A stretch of 64,000 bases of DNA from contig NZ_LT629731.1 of assembly GCF_900104575.1 (NCBI RefSeq), positions 1,285,051-1,349,050 on the forward strand, written 5' to 3'. A program made the translations under genes and the position numbers. Shown here piece after piece: positions 43,830 through 52,331 of this stretch. This DNA comes from Bacillus tuaregi (GTDB lineage: Bacteria; Bacillota; Bacilli; Bacillales; Cytobacillaceae). Under the pieces are notes generated by a model, which was not told where the DNA came from, did no database searches, and was given only the letters and a program-made list of their open reading frames with translations. Position 1 is the first letter of the stretch; every line of letters starts with the position of its first letter.

Positions 43830-44231
43830 ATGAAAGAAAAAAACAAGGGTGAACGGTATGATCACGGGCGTAAAACGATGATGGAAATGATGGGGGCGAG
43901 CGGCTCAGACATTATCGAACATTTGCAGCAGCTGCATCCTGATATCGCTGACTTAGTTATATCGGGTTATTCTGATATTTATGCCCGTCCCGGTTTGGAG
44001 AAAAAGCAAAGAGCGATTGTAACGCTAACATCGCTCATCACGCAAGGGGCCCATGAACAGCTGCATGCTCATACCATGACAGCATTACACGTGGGGTTAA
44101 CACCAAACGAAATATTAGAAATCATTATCCAATGCACGGCATACGTTGGGTTTCCCCGTGCCTTATCCTCCTTACGAGTTGTACAGGAGGTATTAAAGGA
44201 TAAGGGGCTGGAATTTGAAATAAGTGAATGA
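43830..44231 (+). CDS. Carboxymuconolactone decarboxylase/AhpD-like protein
   Basis: A 133-residue protein of the CMD/AhpD fold: YSDIYARPGLEKKQRAIVTL, THTMTALHVG-like segment (HAHTMTALHVGLTPNEILEI) and IIQCTAYVGFPRAL. The first AhpD active Cys (CxxC) is absent, because the position reads HAHTM, so this is not a peroxiredoxin reductase but the CMD-type branch. The usual reaction is decarboxylation of 4-carboxymuconolactone; the context does not prove this. AAAGGGATG lies upstream. Confidence 0.8.
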   Translation: MKEKNKGERYDHGRKTMMEMMGASGSDIIEHLQQLHPDIADLVISGYSDIYARPGLEKKQRAIVTLTSLITQGAHEQLHAHTMTALHVGLTPNEILEIIIQCTAYVGFPRALSSLRVVQEVLKDKGLEFEISE

Positions 44232-44253
44232 TATATTCTCATGTTGATTATAT

Positions 44254-44312
44254 AGCAGGTGGTTGGTTCTGTCGGTAATTGGGCAATAGAATCAACCACC
44301 TGCTTTTGTTTT
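44254..44312 (+). terminator. Terminator after the CMD-like gene
   Basis: AGCAGGTGGTTG pairs with CAACCACCTGCT, followed by TTTGTTTT. Confidence 0.85.
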
Positions 44313-44412
44313 GCTGTCATGTTGAATATATTTTCAGAATTGATAGAATAAACGAGAGAATAAGGTGGGAAGTTTGTGTAAGCCTAATTATTACATGAAG
44401 AGGAGAATAAAG

Positions 44413-45504
44413 ATGAAAACATTGAAAATTGCTGTCATTCCGGGTGACGGAATTGGACCTGAAGTGATTTCAGAAGGAATGAAAATCCTTAATAGAATAG
44501 CTGAGCTGGATTCAGGCTTTCAATTTGAATTTAATGAGTTTCCATGGGGCTGTGAATATTACTCAAAGCATGGTGTCATGATGGATGAGAATGGAATGGA
44601 TAAATTAAAAGAATTCAATGCGATATATTTAGGGGCAGTCGGGTATCCGGGTGTTCCGGATCATATCTCATTATGGGATTTACTGTTAAAGATTAGAAAG
44701 GACTTTGACCAATACGTCAATATAAGACCTATCCGTTTACTAGAAGCGGCGCCGTGCCCTTTAAAGGATATAAGCCGTGAGGATGTCAACATGCTATTTA
44801 TTAGGGAGAATAGTGAAGGGGAATACGCTGGTGCTGGTGATTGGCTGTTTAAGGGACAGGAAAATGAAGTCGTTCTGCAAAATGGTGTTTTTTCCCGTAA
44901 AGGAACGGAACGGATCATTCGCTATGCCTTTGAAACAGCGAGAAAAGAAGGCAAAACATTGACAAGTATTAGTAAAGGCAATGCCTTGAATTATTCGATG
45001 GTCTTCTGGGACCAAGTGTTTGAGGAAGTCAGCAGGGAGTACCAGGATGTAGAGACAGCTTCTTATCTTGTTGACGCAGCAGCGATGCTCATGATCAAGG
45101 ATCCAAAACGATTTGAAGTAGTTGTGACCTCGAATTTATTTGGAGATATTTTGACCGATTTAGGGGCAGCGATTGCAGGTGGAATCGGTTTGGCAGCAGG
45201 TGCAAATATTAATCCGGAGCGCAAATACCCATCGATGTTCGAACCGATTCATGGTTCTGCACCAGATATTGCTGGGCAAGGAATAGCCAATCCGCTTGCA
45301 GCTATTTGGTCAGCAAGCCAAATGATGGACTTTTTCGGCTATGAAAACTACGGTGAAAACATCCTCCAGGCGATAGAAAAGGTATTGCTTGACGGAAAAG
45401 TATTGACATCTGATATGGGTGGTACGGCCACAACGGAGCAGGTTGGGAATCATGTGGTAAACTATTTAGAGGAAATTCTAAACGCCCAGAAAACAAAAAG
45501 TTAA
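44413..45504 (+). CDS. Tartrate/D-malate dehydrogenase-type isocitrate/isopropylmalate-family enzyme
   Basis: A ~363-residue NAD-dependent beta-hydroxyacid decarboxylating dehydrogenase. The family sequences are AVIPGDGIGPEVISEG, IRENSEGEYAG, and the metal-binding VTSNLFGDILTDLGAAIAGG; FEPIHGSAPDIAGQG follows. The tartrate/malate subgroup is indicated by PGVPDHISLWDLLLKIRKDF. It oxidises D-malate to pyruvate and CO2 or L-tartrate to oxaloglycolate. AGGAGAA lies upstream of ATG 44413. It starts after a terminator, so it has its own promoter. Confidence 0.88.
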   Translation: MKTLKIAVIPGDGIGPEVISEGMKILNRIAELDSGFQFEFNEFPWGCEYYSKHGVMMDENGMDKLKEFNAIYLGAVGYPGVPDHISLWDLLLKIRKDFDQYVNIRPIRLLEAAPCPLKDISREDVNMLFIRENSEGEYAGAGDWLFKGQENEVVLQNGVFSRKGTERIIRYAFETARKEGKTLTSISKGNALNYSMVFWDQVFEEVSREYQDVETASYLVDAAAMLMIKDPKRFEVVVTSNLFGDILTDLGAAIAGGIGLAAGANINPERKYPSMFEPIHGSAPDIAGQGIANPLAAIWSASQMMDFFGYENYGENILQAIEKVLLDGKVLTSDMGGTATTEQVGNHVVNYLEEILNAQKTKS

Positions 45505-45592
45505 AGCTATAGATTTTTATATGAAGGAAACTCAATTTCGTATCGTTTTTCCCTACTCTATAGCTACTCTTATAAAGGAAGGATAGTTGTTA

Positions 45593-46153
45593 ATGAAAAG
45601 GTGTGCGTGGGTAACAAAGGAGCCGTTATATATTCAGTACCACGATGAAGAATGGGGAGTCCCGAAATACGATGATCAGCAATTATTTGAAAAGCTATGT
45701 CTTGAAGGGGCACAGGCCGGGCTGAGTTGGTGGACCATTCTACAAAAAAGGGAAAATTACCGGAAAGCCTTTGATTATTTTGATGCGAAAAAAATTGTCC
45801 AATATAGTGATGAAAAATTAGCCTCATTAAGGGAAGATAAGGGAATCGTGCGAAATAAGTTAAAAATTCAAAGCGTTGTAACGAATGCGAAAGCGTTTCT
45901 AAAAATTCAGGAGGAATATGGTTCATTTTCTGACTATATTTGGAGCTTTGTCAATCATCAACCGATTGTGAATCATTGGAAAACGATGGATGAGGTTCCA
46001 ACGACAAACGAGGTTAGTGACAGAATGAGTAAGCAGTTGAAGAAAGACGGCTTTAAATTTGTCGGTAGCACCATCTGTTACTCCTATATGCAGGCAGTCG
46101 GAATGTACAACGATCACACACTCGATTGCTTTTGCCATCCAAGTAATCAATAA
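45593..46153 (+). CDS. tag: DNA-3-methyladenine glycosylase I
   Basis: A ~186-residue repair enzyme that removes 3-methyladenine from alkylated DNA. RCAWVTKEPLYIQYHDEEWG at the N-terminus, LCLEGAQAGLSWWTIL, and the C-terminal GSTICYSYMQAVGMYNDHT with Cys and His zinc ligands (Cys near residue 3, His at ~15, HTLDCFCH at the end) identify Tag. AAAGGAAGG lies upstream of ATG 45593. Confidence 0.96.
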   Translation: MKRCAWVTKEPLYIQYHDEEWGVPKYDDQQLFEKLCLEGAQAGLSWWTILQKRENYRKAFDYFDAKKIVQYSDEKLASLREDKGIVRNKLKIQSVVTNAKAFLKIQEEYGSFSDYIWSFVNHQPIVNHWKTMDEVPTTNEVSDRMSKQLKKDGFKFVGSTICYSYMQAVGMYNDHTLDCFCHPSNQ

Positions 46154-46166
46154 GTAGAGGGGTTAA

Positions 46167-46220
46167 GTGTCAGGCATACATGAAATGGTTCCAATTTATG
46201 GATGTTGCCTGGCACCTTTC
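46167..46220 (+). terminator. Terminator after tag (GGCACC-type hairpin)
   Basis: GTGTCAGGCAT pairs with ATGTTGCCTGGCAC, followed by CTTTCTTTTTTT. Confidence 0.78.
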
Positions 46221-46367
46221 TTTTTTTGCGGTATTAGGAAGGATTGTTGAAGCTTTTGTCGAAGTAACATGGACAACTAAATTTTTTAGACATACTAGAG
46301 GTGGATTGATTTTTTAATGGATTATGCTTATCAGAATAAGAAAACCTTCGCGTCCTTTTATCATTTT

Positions 46368-46438
46368 CCGACAGAAGACTCCCTCTTCAATTTTGTGTAG
46401 GGCTGTAAGCCCAGAAATAAGGGGGAGATGAATGTCGG
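46368..46438 (+). repeat. Left-end hairpin of the IS element
   Basis: CCGACA pairs with TGTCGG, CTCCC with GGGAG, and inside them GGGC-TGTAA-GCCC forms a small hairpin. Such imperfect subterminal hairpins are recognised by TnpA of IS200/IS605. Confidence 0.7.
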
Positions 46439-46457
46439 TTGGCGTTAGCCAAAGTTA

Positions 46458-46486
46458 TTGAATAATTCGAACAAATGTGCTATATT
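46458..46486 (+). promoter_or_regulatory. Sigma-A promoter inside the IS element
   Basis: TTGAAT, 17 bases, TATATT. It would start RNA near 46493, at the front of the omegaRNA. Confidence 0.7.
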
Positions 46487-46492
46487 ATACTT

Positions 46493-46760
46493 GTAAGTTG
46501 TTCTTTGAAAACTGAAGATATGAGGTTGTGACAGGAAAAGCGTCTGTCACGTAAAATCTTCAACGTTCTAATCGTCCCCACACGTACCGAAGCAGCGAAA
46601 AACAAGCAAAGCAGGGCGTGTGGCGAGCACAACGTACAAGATAATAAAGCAATCACCGTCGGGACGACGGGTTGAGCCTGCTCAATAACTAGTGGATGCA
46701 CTGGTCTTCGCAGGAATCTCCCACTTCAAATTCGTAAGAATTAAGTGGTGAGTAGTTCAA
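46493..46760 (+). ncRNA. TnpB-type omegaRNA (guide RNA scaffold) without tnpB
   Basis: About 268 nt from the predicted start to the right end, close to the ~250 nt of known TnpB guide RNAs. It contains stems GTGACAGG...CTGTCAC-like (GTGACAG/CTGTCAC), a CGTCGGGACGACG hairpin, GAGCCTGCTC, and the terminal CCACTT/AAGTGG hairpin before GTTCAA. The guide would be read from the flanking bases after 46760 (TTTTCTATACTTTTGC), which is the kinase sequence. It needs a TnpB supplied in trans. Confidence 0.65.
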
Positions 46761-48991
46761 TTTTCTATACTTTTGCTAATTCTTTCCTTTTTTTTAATGC
46801 CCTATATTGAATCTATTTTTATATCAGAAAGTCGTATCATTATCCATTCTGTTTTCGAAATATTCGGCATTTTTGTCGCGTACTCGATTTTCCTATATGG
46901 ATGGTATGCTTATCCTTATATACAAACCAAAACATCCCTTTGGCTTCCGATTATTTTTTTCTCAATCGGTACATTTGGCTTATTGCATATGATTACATTT
47001 CCGGGGATGCCTACTTTTATTACCGAAAGCTCTGAAATAAAAACTGGGTGGTTCGAAATTTTAGTAAGAATCACACAGTCAGCTGGTATTTTTCTTTTAG
47101 TCATCTTTATGCTTAATGATAAAGAAGAAAAATTAATCAAGAAGTATGGGTATATTTTAGCAACCATATGTATTTTGTTGGTATCAGCATCGATTATTTT
47201 CTTATTTGAAGACTATCTACCGATGATTTCTAATAATGGGGAATCTACCTTATTAAGGGTTACGATTTACCTTACGATTTGTTTTATTTATACATTATCA
47301 ATCCTTCTCATCATTAAAATTAGGAAGAAAACGAAGGATTACATTTATATTTATTTGATTATGGGGATATTCTTCCTATTGTCTCTTAATTTATTAACAT
47401 TAGTTTATGGCGGCAGCCAAGGATATTATAATTTTTTAGTCCACTTTTTAAAGGTTCTAGGGAATATGTATATTTTTATTGGCTTCTATTCTTCCAAGCT
47501 TCAGTTAACCTTTCTAAAAAAGGAAAAAATGGAGGAGGATTTAAATACGACGCAAGGGTTACTGGAATCCTTTTTTGAGAATACACCGGAAGGCTTGCTC
47601 ATCCTTGATAATCAAGGATCTATACTCCGTGCAAACAAGGGGTTTGAAAAAATCATCGGTGTAAAAGAATCCGATGTGATTGGGCAGGATTTCCGATCGA
47701 TTATGAATCATGGGGATGACCTGTCAGATGTATTGGAGCAAGCTCTAAATGGCTCCAATATTAATGATTTTGAAATCAAACAGCAACGAGAAAATGGGGA
47801 TACCATATACCTTATGATCTCATTGTCAAATATTCAAGGGACACATACAGGTAATATTTCTGCAATCATTCGGGATATTACAGAGCAAAAAGAGTATGAG
47901 TGTAATCTTCACGCTGCCAAGCAAGAATTAACCGATACGATTCGCCAGCAGCAAGGGATTATTTTTAAATATCATAAAGTAGATGCTTCCTTTATTCACA
48001 CCCTTTTTGACGGAGAGTTATATTACAAATTATGGGGTGCTCCGGTGCAAATGATAGGCCATCGCTTCAGCTATCCAACCGGACATGAAGCGTTCGATCA
48101 GCTTCTTTACCATTACCAAATCGCATGGGACGGTCGTGATGTAAGCTTTGAATTGGAATGGGATCATATCTCCTTAGCCGTTTCATTAAAACCAATTATT
48201 AAAGCGGCACAAGTAGTAGAAGTTGTCGGATCAATTGTTGACATTACACAATTAAAAAAGACGGAAGAGCTACTAAGGAAATCAGAAAAGCTTGCGGTGG
48301 TTGGTGAAATGGCTGCAGGTGTTGCACATGAAATACGAAATCCGCTGACGACCTTGAAGGGCTTTACCCAGCTGCTTAAGATGGAGGTTGACGATAATCG
48401 TCTGCCCATGCTAGAGCTTATGTCGTCAGAATTGAATCGAATTGAAATGATTACAAATGAATTTATGGTGATTGCAAAGCCCCAGGCGATAGAATATAAA
48501 ACACATAACATCAAGGATATTATGAATCAAGTTCTATCCTTTATGGAACCACAGGCGTTGTTGCAAAATGTAACGATGAATAAATTGTTTATTGAGACTG
48601 AGCCATATGTGCAATGCGATGAAAACCAGTTAAAACAAGTATTTATTAATATCATCAAAAACGCTTTCGAGGCAATGCCTAATGGTGGAAGTCTGACCGT
48701 TGAAATAAAGGAATCAAATCAACAAACGATTGACATTTCAATAAAGGATACAGGTGTAGGAATTCCAAAAGAAATCATTCCAAAGCTCTGTGAACCTTTT
48801 TATACATTAAAGGAAAAAGGGACAGGGTTAGGGTTAATGATAAGCTACCGTATCATTGAGGCCCATAAAGGAACCATTGCCTTTTCAAGTAATCTTGATA
48901 AAGGAACTATTGTGACGGTAGAATTACCGCTTCAAGCTGTTGAAGTACCGTCTTCTAGTCTATAGGAGTAAAATAATCGAATAAAAATGTG

Positions 48992-49041
48992 AAGGGACGG
49001 AAGCTCTGTCAGTTTGTGTATAGAGCTTCCGTTCCTTTTTT
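48992..49041 (+). terminator. Terminator after the split kinase
   Basis: AAGGGACGGAAGCTCT / AGAGCTTCCGTTCCTT long stem followed by T residues. Confidence 0.87.
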
Positions 49042-49162
49042 ATCCTCTAACAAGAGCTAGCCACCTACTGCAATGAGTAGTAACAATTCATAAATGGAAA
49101 AAGTGAAAAGATTTTATGCTACTTAAAACCGATGTATTTCAACTGTTTTAACAGTGACAACA

Positions 49163-49252
49163 TTTAAAATTAGTATGATTCGTACCAAAACTAGAAAAAA
49201 ATTGGGCAACATCATCCGTATACTGATTTTTCTAACTATTTTAAAATTAGAA
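49163..49252. promoter_or_regulatory. Repeats upstream of the phenol operon
   Basis: TTTAAAATTAG occurs twice, at 49163 and 49240 (77 bp apart). The second forms the inverted repeat TTCTAA-N11-TTAGAA (49230-49252). They may be binding sites of the XylR-N/PucR-type regulator. The 392-base gap 48966-49357 otherwise holds the kinase terminator and no gene. Confidence 0.4.
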
Positions 49253-49357
49253 TACGCTTACAAAATAAAGAACATATAGTTAACTACACATAAATTGATC
49301 CAAGTTATCACATGCATGGAAATCAAAAAATCTGCCATTTAAAAAGGAGGAGTAGAA

Positions 49358-50479
49358 ATGACAGAAAAACCAGCATTCAAAAAGACCATCCGAGATACAG
49401 CCTGGGACTATAAAACGAAAAATGAATATGAAGATGTGACAGTTAAACAGCAGCCGTATGTTCATATGCATTACCGTCATATTTTCGATGAAAGGGATTA
49501 CGACATCTATGATCCACGTTATACACGCTTGAAATCTTCCGATTGGGAGGCCTTCCGTGATCCAAAGAAATTTTGGTATACAACCTACGTCAATAACCGC
49601 AAAAAATTAGCTGAAGAAATTGAAAACGCCTTCAATCAGACGAACGAGCTTGGGATTGTTGAAAACCTTTCCGCGGAGTGGGTGGATGCAGTAAGAGATA
49701 TCTATACACCGCTTCGTCACTTAGAATATGGCGAGAATGTCCAAATGCAGCATGTCATTCGTTATGCACTAGGTTCTGCGATTGAGCAGTGTGCAACCTA
49801 TCAGGCGTATGACAAAACAGGTAGAGCCCAATGGATTTCTCAATGGGCAATGAATATGCAGGAGCATCATGGCGATTTTCTAGCACATGGTAAGGAAGTT
49901 CTTTTGAACGATCCAGCCTATCAGCCGCTGCGTCGTTATGTGGAAGAAATTCTGGTAACGGACGATTGGGCGGAGGTTTTAGTTGCTGAGAACTTAACCT
50001 TGGATCTTTTGCTCGGGAACCTGATGTACCGTGAGTTTAGTAAAGAAGCGATGAAGCATGGAGATACGCATCTAGCCGTGATGAACCTTGTGATTGGTAA
50101 GCAGTTAGATTGGCATCGGGATTGGGCATTCTCTTTATTTAAGCTTTTAGCACAGGATACAGCTGAAAGCCGTTGGGATTATTTGAAGGCACTTGGCTAT
50201 GAAGATTGGGGCGGCGATTACCGTTGGGGTAAAGTGTTAAGCGATCCAAGAGAAACGCCAGAGGAAACCTTATCAAATGTAGAAATCATTCAGGAATGGG
50301 TAGAAAAATGGTATCCAAAGGCCTTTGAAGCAGTGCTGGCCTTAGCTCCGTTATTTGAAAAGTATGGTATTGAGATTAATCTTCCAGAAGCACTGAAAAA
50401 GATTGAGGAAGAAAATATTATCCCAATCTATAAAAAATATAAGCTTCCATTTAAACAATACGAAATAGCACTTAGTTAA
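49358..50479 (+). CDS. Phenol hydroxylase-type diiron monooxygenase, beta subunit
   Basis: A 373-residue soluble protein like DmpL (P1). It belongs to the ferritin-like fold of bacterial multicomponent monooxygenases but lacks the iron ligands; it forms the (alpha-beta-gamma)2 hydroxylase with the alpha subunit encoded two genes down. Typical segments are HYRHIFDERDYDIYDPR, SDWEAFRDPKKFWYTTYV and DWHRDWAFSLFKLLA. AAAAGGAGG lies upstream. It is the first gene of the operon, in the dmp order L-M-N-O-P. Confidence 0.9.
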   Translation: MTEKPAFKKTIRDTAWDYKTKNEYEDVTVKQQPYVHMHYRHIFDERDYDIYDPRYTRLKSSDWEAFRDPKKFWYTTYVNNRKKLAEEIENAFNQTNELGIVENLSAEWVDAVRDIYTPLRHLEYGENVQMQHVIRYALGSAIEQCATYQAYDKTGRAQWISQWAMNMQEHHGDFLAHGKEVLLNDPAYQPLRRYVEEILVTDDWAEVLVAENLTLDLLLGNLMYREFSKEAMKHGDTHLAVMNLVIGKQLDWHRDWAFSLFKLLAQDTAESRWDYLKALGYEDWGGDYRWGKVLSDPRETPEETLSNVEIIQEWVEKWYPKAFEAVLALAPLFEKYGIEINLPEALKKIEEENIIPIYKKYKLPFKQYEIALS

Positions 50480-50497
50480 TAGAAGGGGACGATAGCT

Positions 50498-50794
50498 ATG
50501 ACAGTCAAACAAGCCTATGTCGGCATGGATTTAGATACAAGCGGAGGCAGCATTGTAACGGCCATTATCGCAGCGATTGAGGAAGATAATGAGGGCGTCA
50601 TTGTCGAGGATTTTCACGTATATAAAAAGGTAAAAGCTCCAGGGAAAATGGTTTTGAAAAGAGAAAGTGTTGAAGAGCATTTAGGTGCAGATTTTGAAAT
50701 GGATCAAGTACATCTTGTTATGTCTTCAGCTTTCGGATTCATTACAGATTGGGATGAAGAACAGTTAATCATTGAGTGGGAAGATTCAGAATAA
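50498..50794 (+). CDS. Phenol hydroxylase effector/coupling protein (MmoB/DmpM family)
   Basis: A 98-residue cofactorless protein. Family segments are QAYVGMDLDTSGGSIVTAII and EDFHVYKKVKAPGKM; VHLVMSSAFGFITDWDEEQLII closes the fold. It binds the hydroxylase and couples substrate binding to oxygen activation. It starts 18 bases after the beta-subunit gene. Confidence 0.92.
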   Translation: MTVKQAYVGMDLDTSGGSIVTAIIAAIEEDNEGVIVEDFHVYKKVKAPGKMVLKRESVEEHLGADFEMDQVHLVMSSAFGFITDWDEEQLIIEWEDSE

Positions 50795-50808
50795 GGAGGG
50801 ATCATCAC

Positions 50809-52311
50809 ATGGCTAAAATGGGTATTAAAGAAAAGTATCATGCAATGACAAGGGACTTGATGTGGGAACCAAAGGACTTTGATATGAATCGGGTTTATCC
50901 TTTAATTGAGAAAGAGGGCATCATCCTTAAGGACCCAAGCAGATGGGAAGATCCATTCCGGATGGCCTATAACCAATATGTTAAAATTCAATCTGAAAAA
51001 GATGGAATCTATCATTCTGTCCGAAATGCCTTTGAGGCAAATGACGGCTATGCAAAGGTAGTAGACTCTCGCTGGTATGAAGGTGTAAAGGTATTTGCGA
51101 ATGCCGTTCAGCCGGCAGAATATTCTGCTCACCGCTTGATGGCCTATGTCGGCCGTAACATTCCGATTGAAGCGATCCGCTTTGCAACCTTCAACCAGGC
51201 CATTGATGAGCTACGCCATGCGCAGATTGAAATTAAGCACTATGCACATATGAGTAAAGAAATTGATGGATTGCATGCTTTTGCCAATACATCGCAAAAC
51301 CTATGGTTTAACACGGTACCAAAATCGTTCTTCGATGATGCGATGACAGCAGGACCGTTTGAAGCATTAATGGCGATTTCCTTCTCCTTTGAGTATGTAT
51401 TTACAAACATTCTCTTCCTGCCATTTGCTTCATCTGCCGGTGCAGTTGGAGATGAAAACTTCGCCGCGGTTGGGAAAACGGTTCAATCGGATGAGTCTCG
51501 CCATATGGCACTTGGCATGTCTGCCTTGAAAATGCTGCTAGAGGAAGATGATCGCAATGTGCCGATTATTCAAGGCTGGCTTGATAAGTGGTACTGGAGA
51601 GCCTACCGTATGTTCTCAGTTGTTGCCACACTTGTAGACTATTATCCACGTATTCGTCCAATCTCTTGGAAGAAAGCGTTTGAAATGTATGTAGAAGAGC
51701 AGGTATTTAACGGATTGTTTAAAGATTTACGTAAATATGGCATTCGTCTGCCGAAGCACGCTGAGGACAGCATTAAAGAAAAAGAGCACTATTCACACTC
51801 TGTTATGCGTATTCTAGATCAATTTAAACATGCGAACATGTTTAGAGGCTTCCAACTGCAGCCGGATGATTATGAGTGGTTATCGAATGAATATCCATTG
51901 TTCGATGAGTATTATGCACCATTCTTCCGCCGCAATGATCATAACATTTTCTCTAATGCAAGCCCTGGAATTCCAGCGATTTGTTCGGTATGTCAAATCC
52001 CAGCAGAGTTTCCGGACCCTGATAATCCAACAAAGCTGTGGACTCAATATAGTGAATATAATGGTAAAACCTATATGACCTGCTCACCTGGATGTAAGCA
52101 TATCTTTGAACAGGAGCCATTGAAATATATGCAAATTTGGTGGCCAGCAGAAGCCTATTTTAACGGAGAATTTGGTGAGGATCCGGTTGCAGGATTATTC
52201 AAATATATTGGTTTATCACCAGAGGAAGCGGGAGAGCACTATTCATCGAGAGAGCATGCACGTTGGCTCCAATATCGTGAGCATTTGGGTCTAGATAAGA
52301 AGTTTTTCTAA
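50809..52311 (+). CDS. Phenol hydroxylase-type diiron monooxygenase, alpha (catalytic) subunit
   Basis: A ~500-residue protein, DmpN-like. Diiron ligands are in the two ExxH motifs DELRHAQIE and SDESRHMALG plus Glu residues upstream (PAEYSAHRLM, FSFEYVF). The C-terminus has a YHS-like zinc segment (ICSVCQIPAEF and MTCSPGCKHIFEQEPLKYM), normal for phenol/toluene monooxygenase alpha subunits. It hydroxylates phenol, and possibly methylphenols or benzene, to catechols with O2 and NADH. AAGGAGGG precedes ATG 50809. Confidence 0.93.
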   Translation: MAKMGIKEKYHAMTRDLMWEPKDFDMNRVYPLIEKEGIILKDPSRWEDPFRMAYNQYVKIQSEKDGIYHSVRNAFEANDGYAKVVDSRWYEGVKVFANAVQPAEYSAHRLMAYVGRNIPIEAIRFATFNQAIDELRHAQIEIKHYAHMSKEIDGLHAFANTSQNLWFNTVPKSFFDDAMTAGPFEALMAISFSFEYVFTNILFLPFASSAGAVGDENFAAVGKTVQSDESRHMALGMSALKMLLEEDDRNVPIIQGWLDKWYWRAYRMFSVVATLVDYYPRIRPISWKKAFEMYVEEQVFNGLFKDLRKYGIRLPKHAEDSIKEKEHYSHSVMRILDQFKHANMFRGFQLQPDDYEWLSNEYPLFDEYYAPFFRRNDHNIFSNASPGIPAICSVCQIPAEFPDPDNPTKLWTQYSEYNGKTYMTCSPGCKHIFEQEPLKYMQIWWPAEAYFNGEFGEDPVAGLFKYIGLSPEEAGEHYSSREHARWLQYREHLGLDKKFF

Positions 52312-52331
52312 GTGAATGGGAGGGCAGAGGA

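Larger units (their letters stand above)
46362..46760 (+). mobile_element. IS200/IS605-type non-autonomous element, TnpB-omegaRNA only
   Basis: A 399-bp segment with no transposase or tnpB gene. The left end forms a long hairpin (46368-46438). The right end has a hairpin CCACTT...AAGTGG (46721-46748) and ends GAGTAGTTCAA, as in IS605/TnpB right ends. It lies right after TTTAT (46357-46361), consistent with insertion 3' of a target motif without target-site duplication. Removing exactly 46362-46760 restores the host reading frame. The boundaries are thus supported by the host gene; the family call rests on end structure. Confidence 0.78.
46317..48965 (+). pseudogene. MASE3-PAS sporulation-type histidine kinase, interrupted by an IS element
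   Basis: The 5' end (ATG 46317, AGAGGTGG upstream; MDYAYQNKKTFASFY) is cut at codon 15 by a 399-bp element. Without it the frame continues as FSILLLILSFFLMPYIES, giving a 749-residue protein: MASE3 sensor with ~8 TMs (~15-230), PAS (~265-385), a second PAS-like part (~395-510), HisKA with His538 in AHEIRNPLTTLKGF, and HATPase with DTGVGIP and GTGLGL. The His box matches KinA-KinE type kinases that feed the Spo0F/Spo0A relay. As it stands, translation from 46317 stops at TAG 46398-46400. The 3' part (TTG 46773) stays open and could yield a protein lacking the cytoplasmic N-terminus and start of TM1, but no ribosome site is visible. So the gene is probably off unless the element excises. Confidence 0.82.

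Noticed and set aside
43830-44231. AhpD-type peroxidase
   Set aside because: The CxxC active-site pair is missing, so the CMD-like branch fits better.
46480-46701. 73-residue minus-strand reading frame in the IS element
   Set aside because: It lies antisense to the structured omegaRNA, has no ribosome site and no recognisable protein features.
46773-48965. Kinase read as an intact 730-residue gene starting at TTG 46773
   Set aside because: The TTG has no ribosome site and lies 12 bases inside the IS junction; the frame joins perfectly with the ATG at 46317 when the element is removed, so it is better seen as interrupted.
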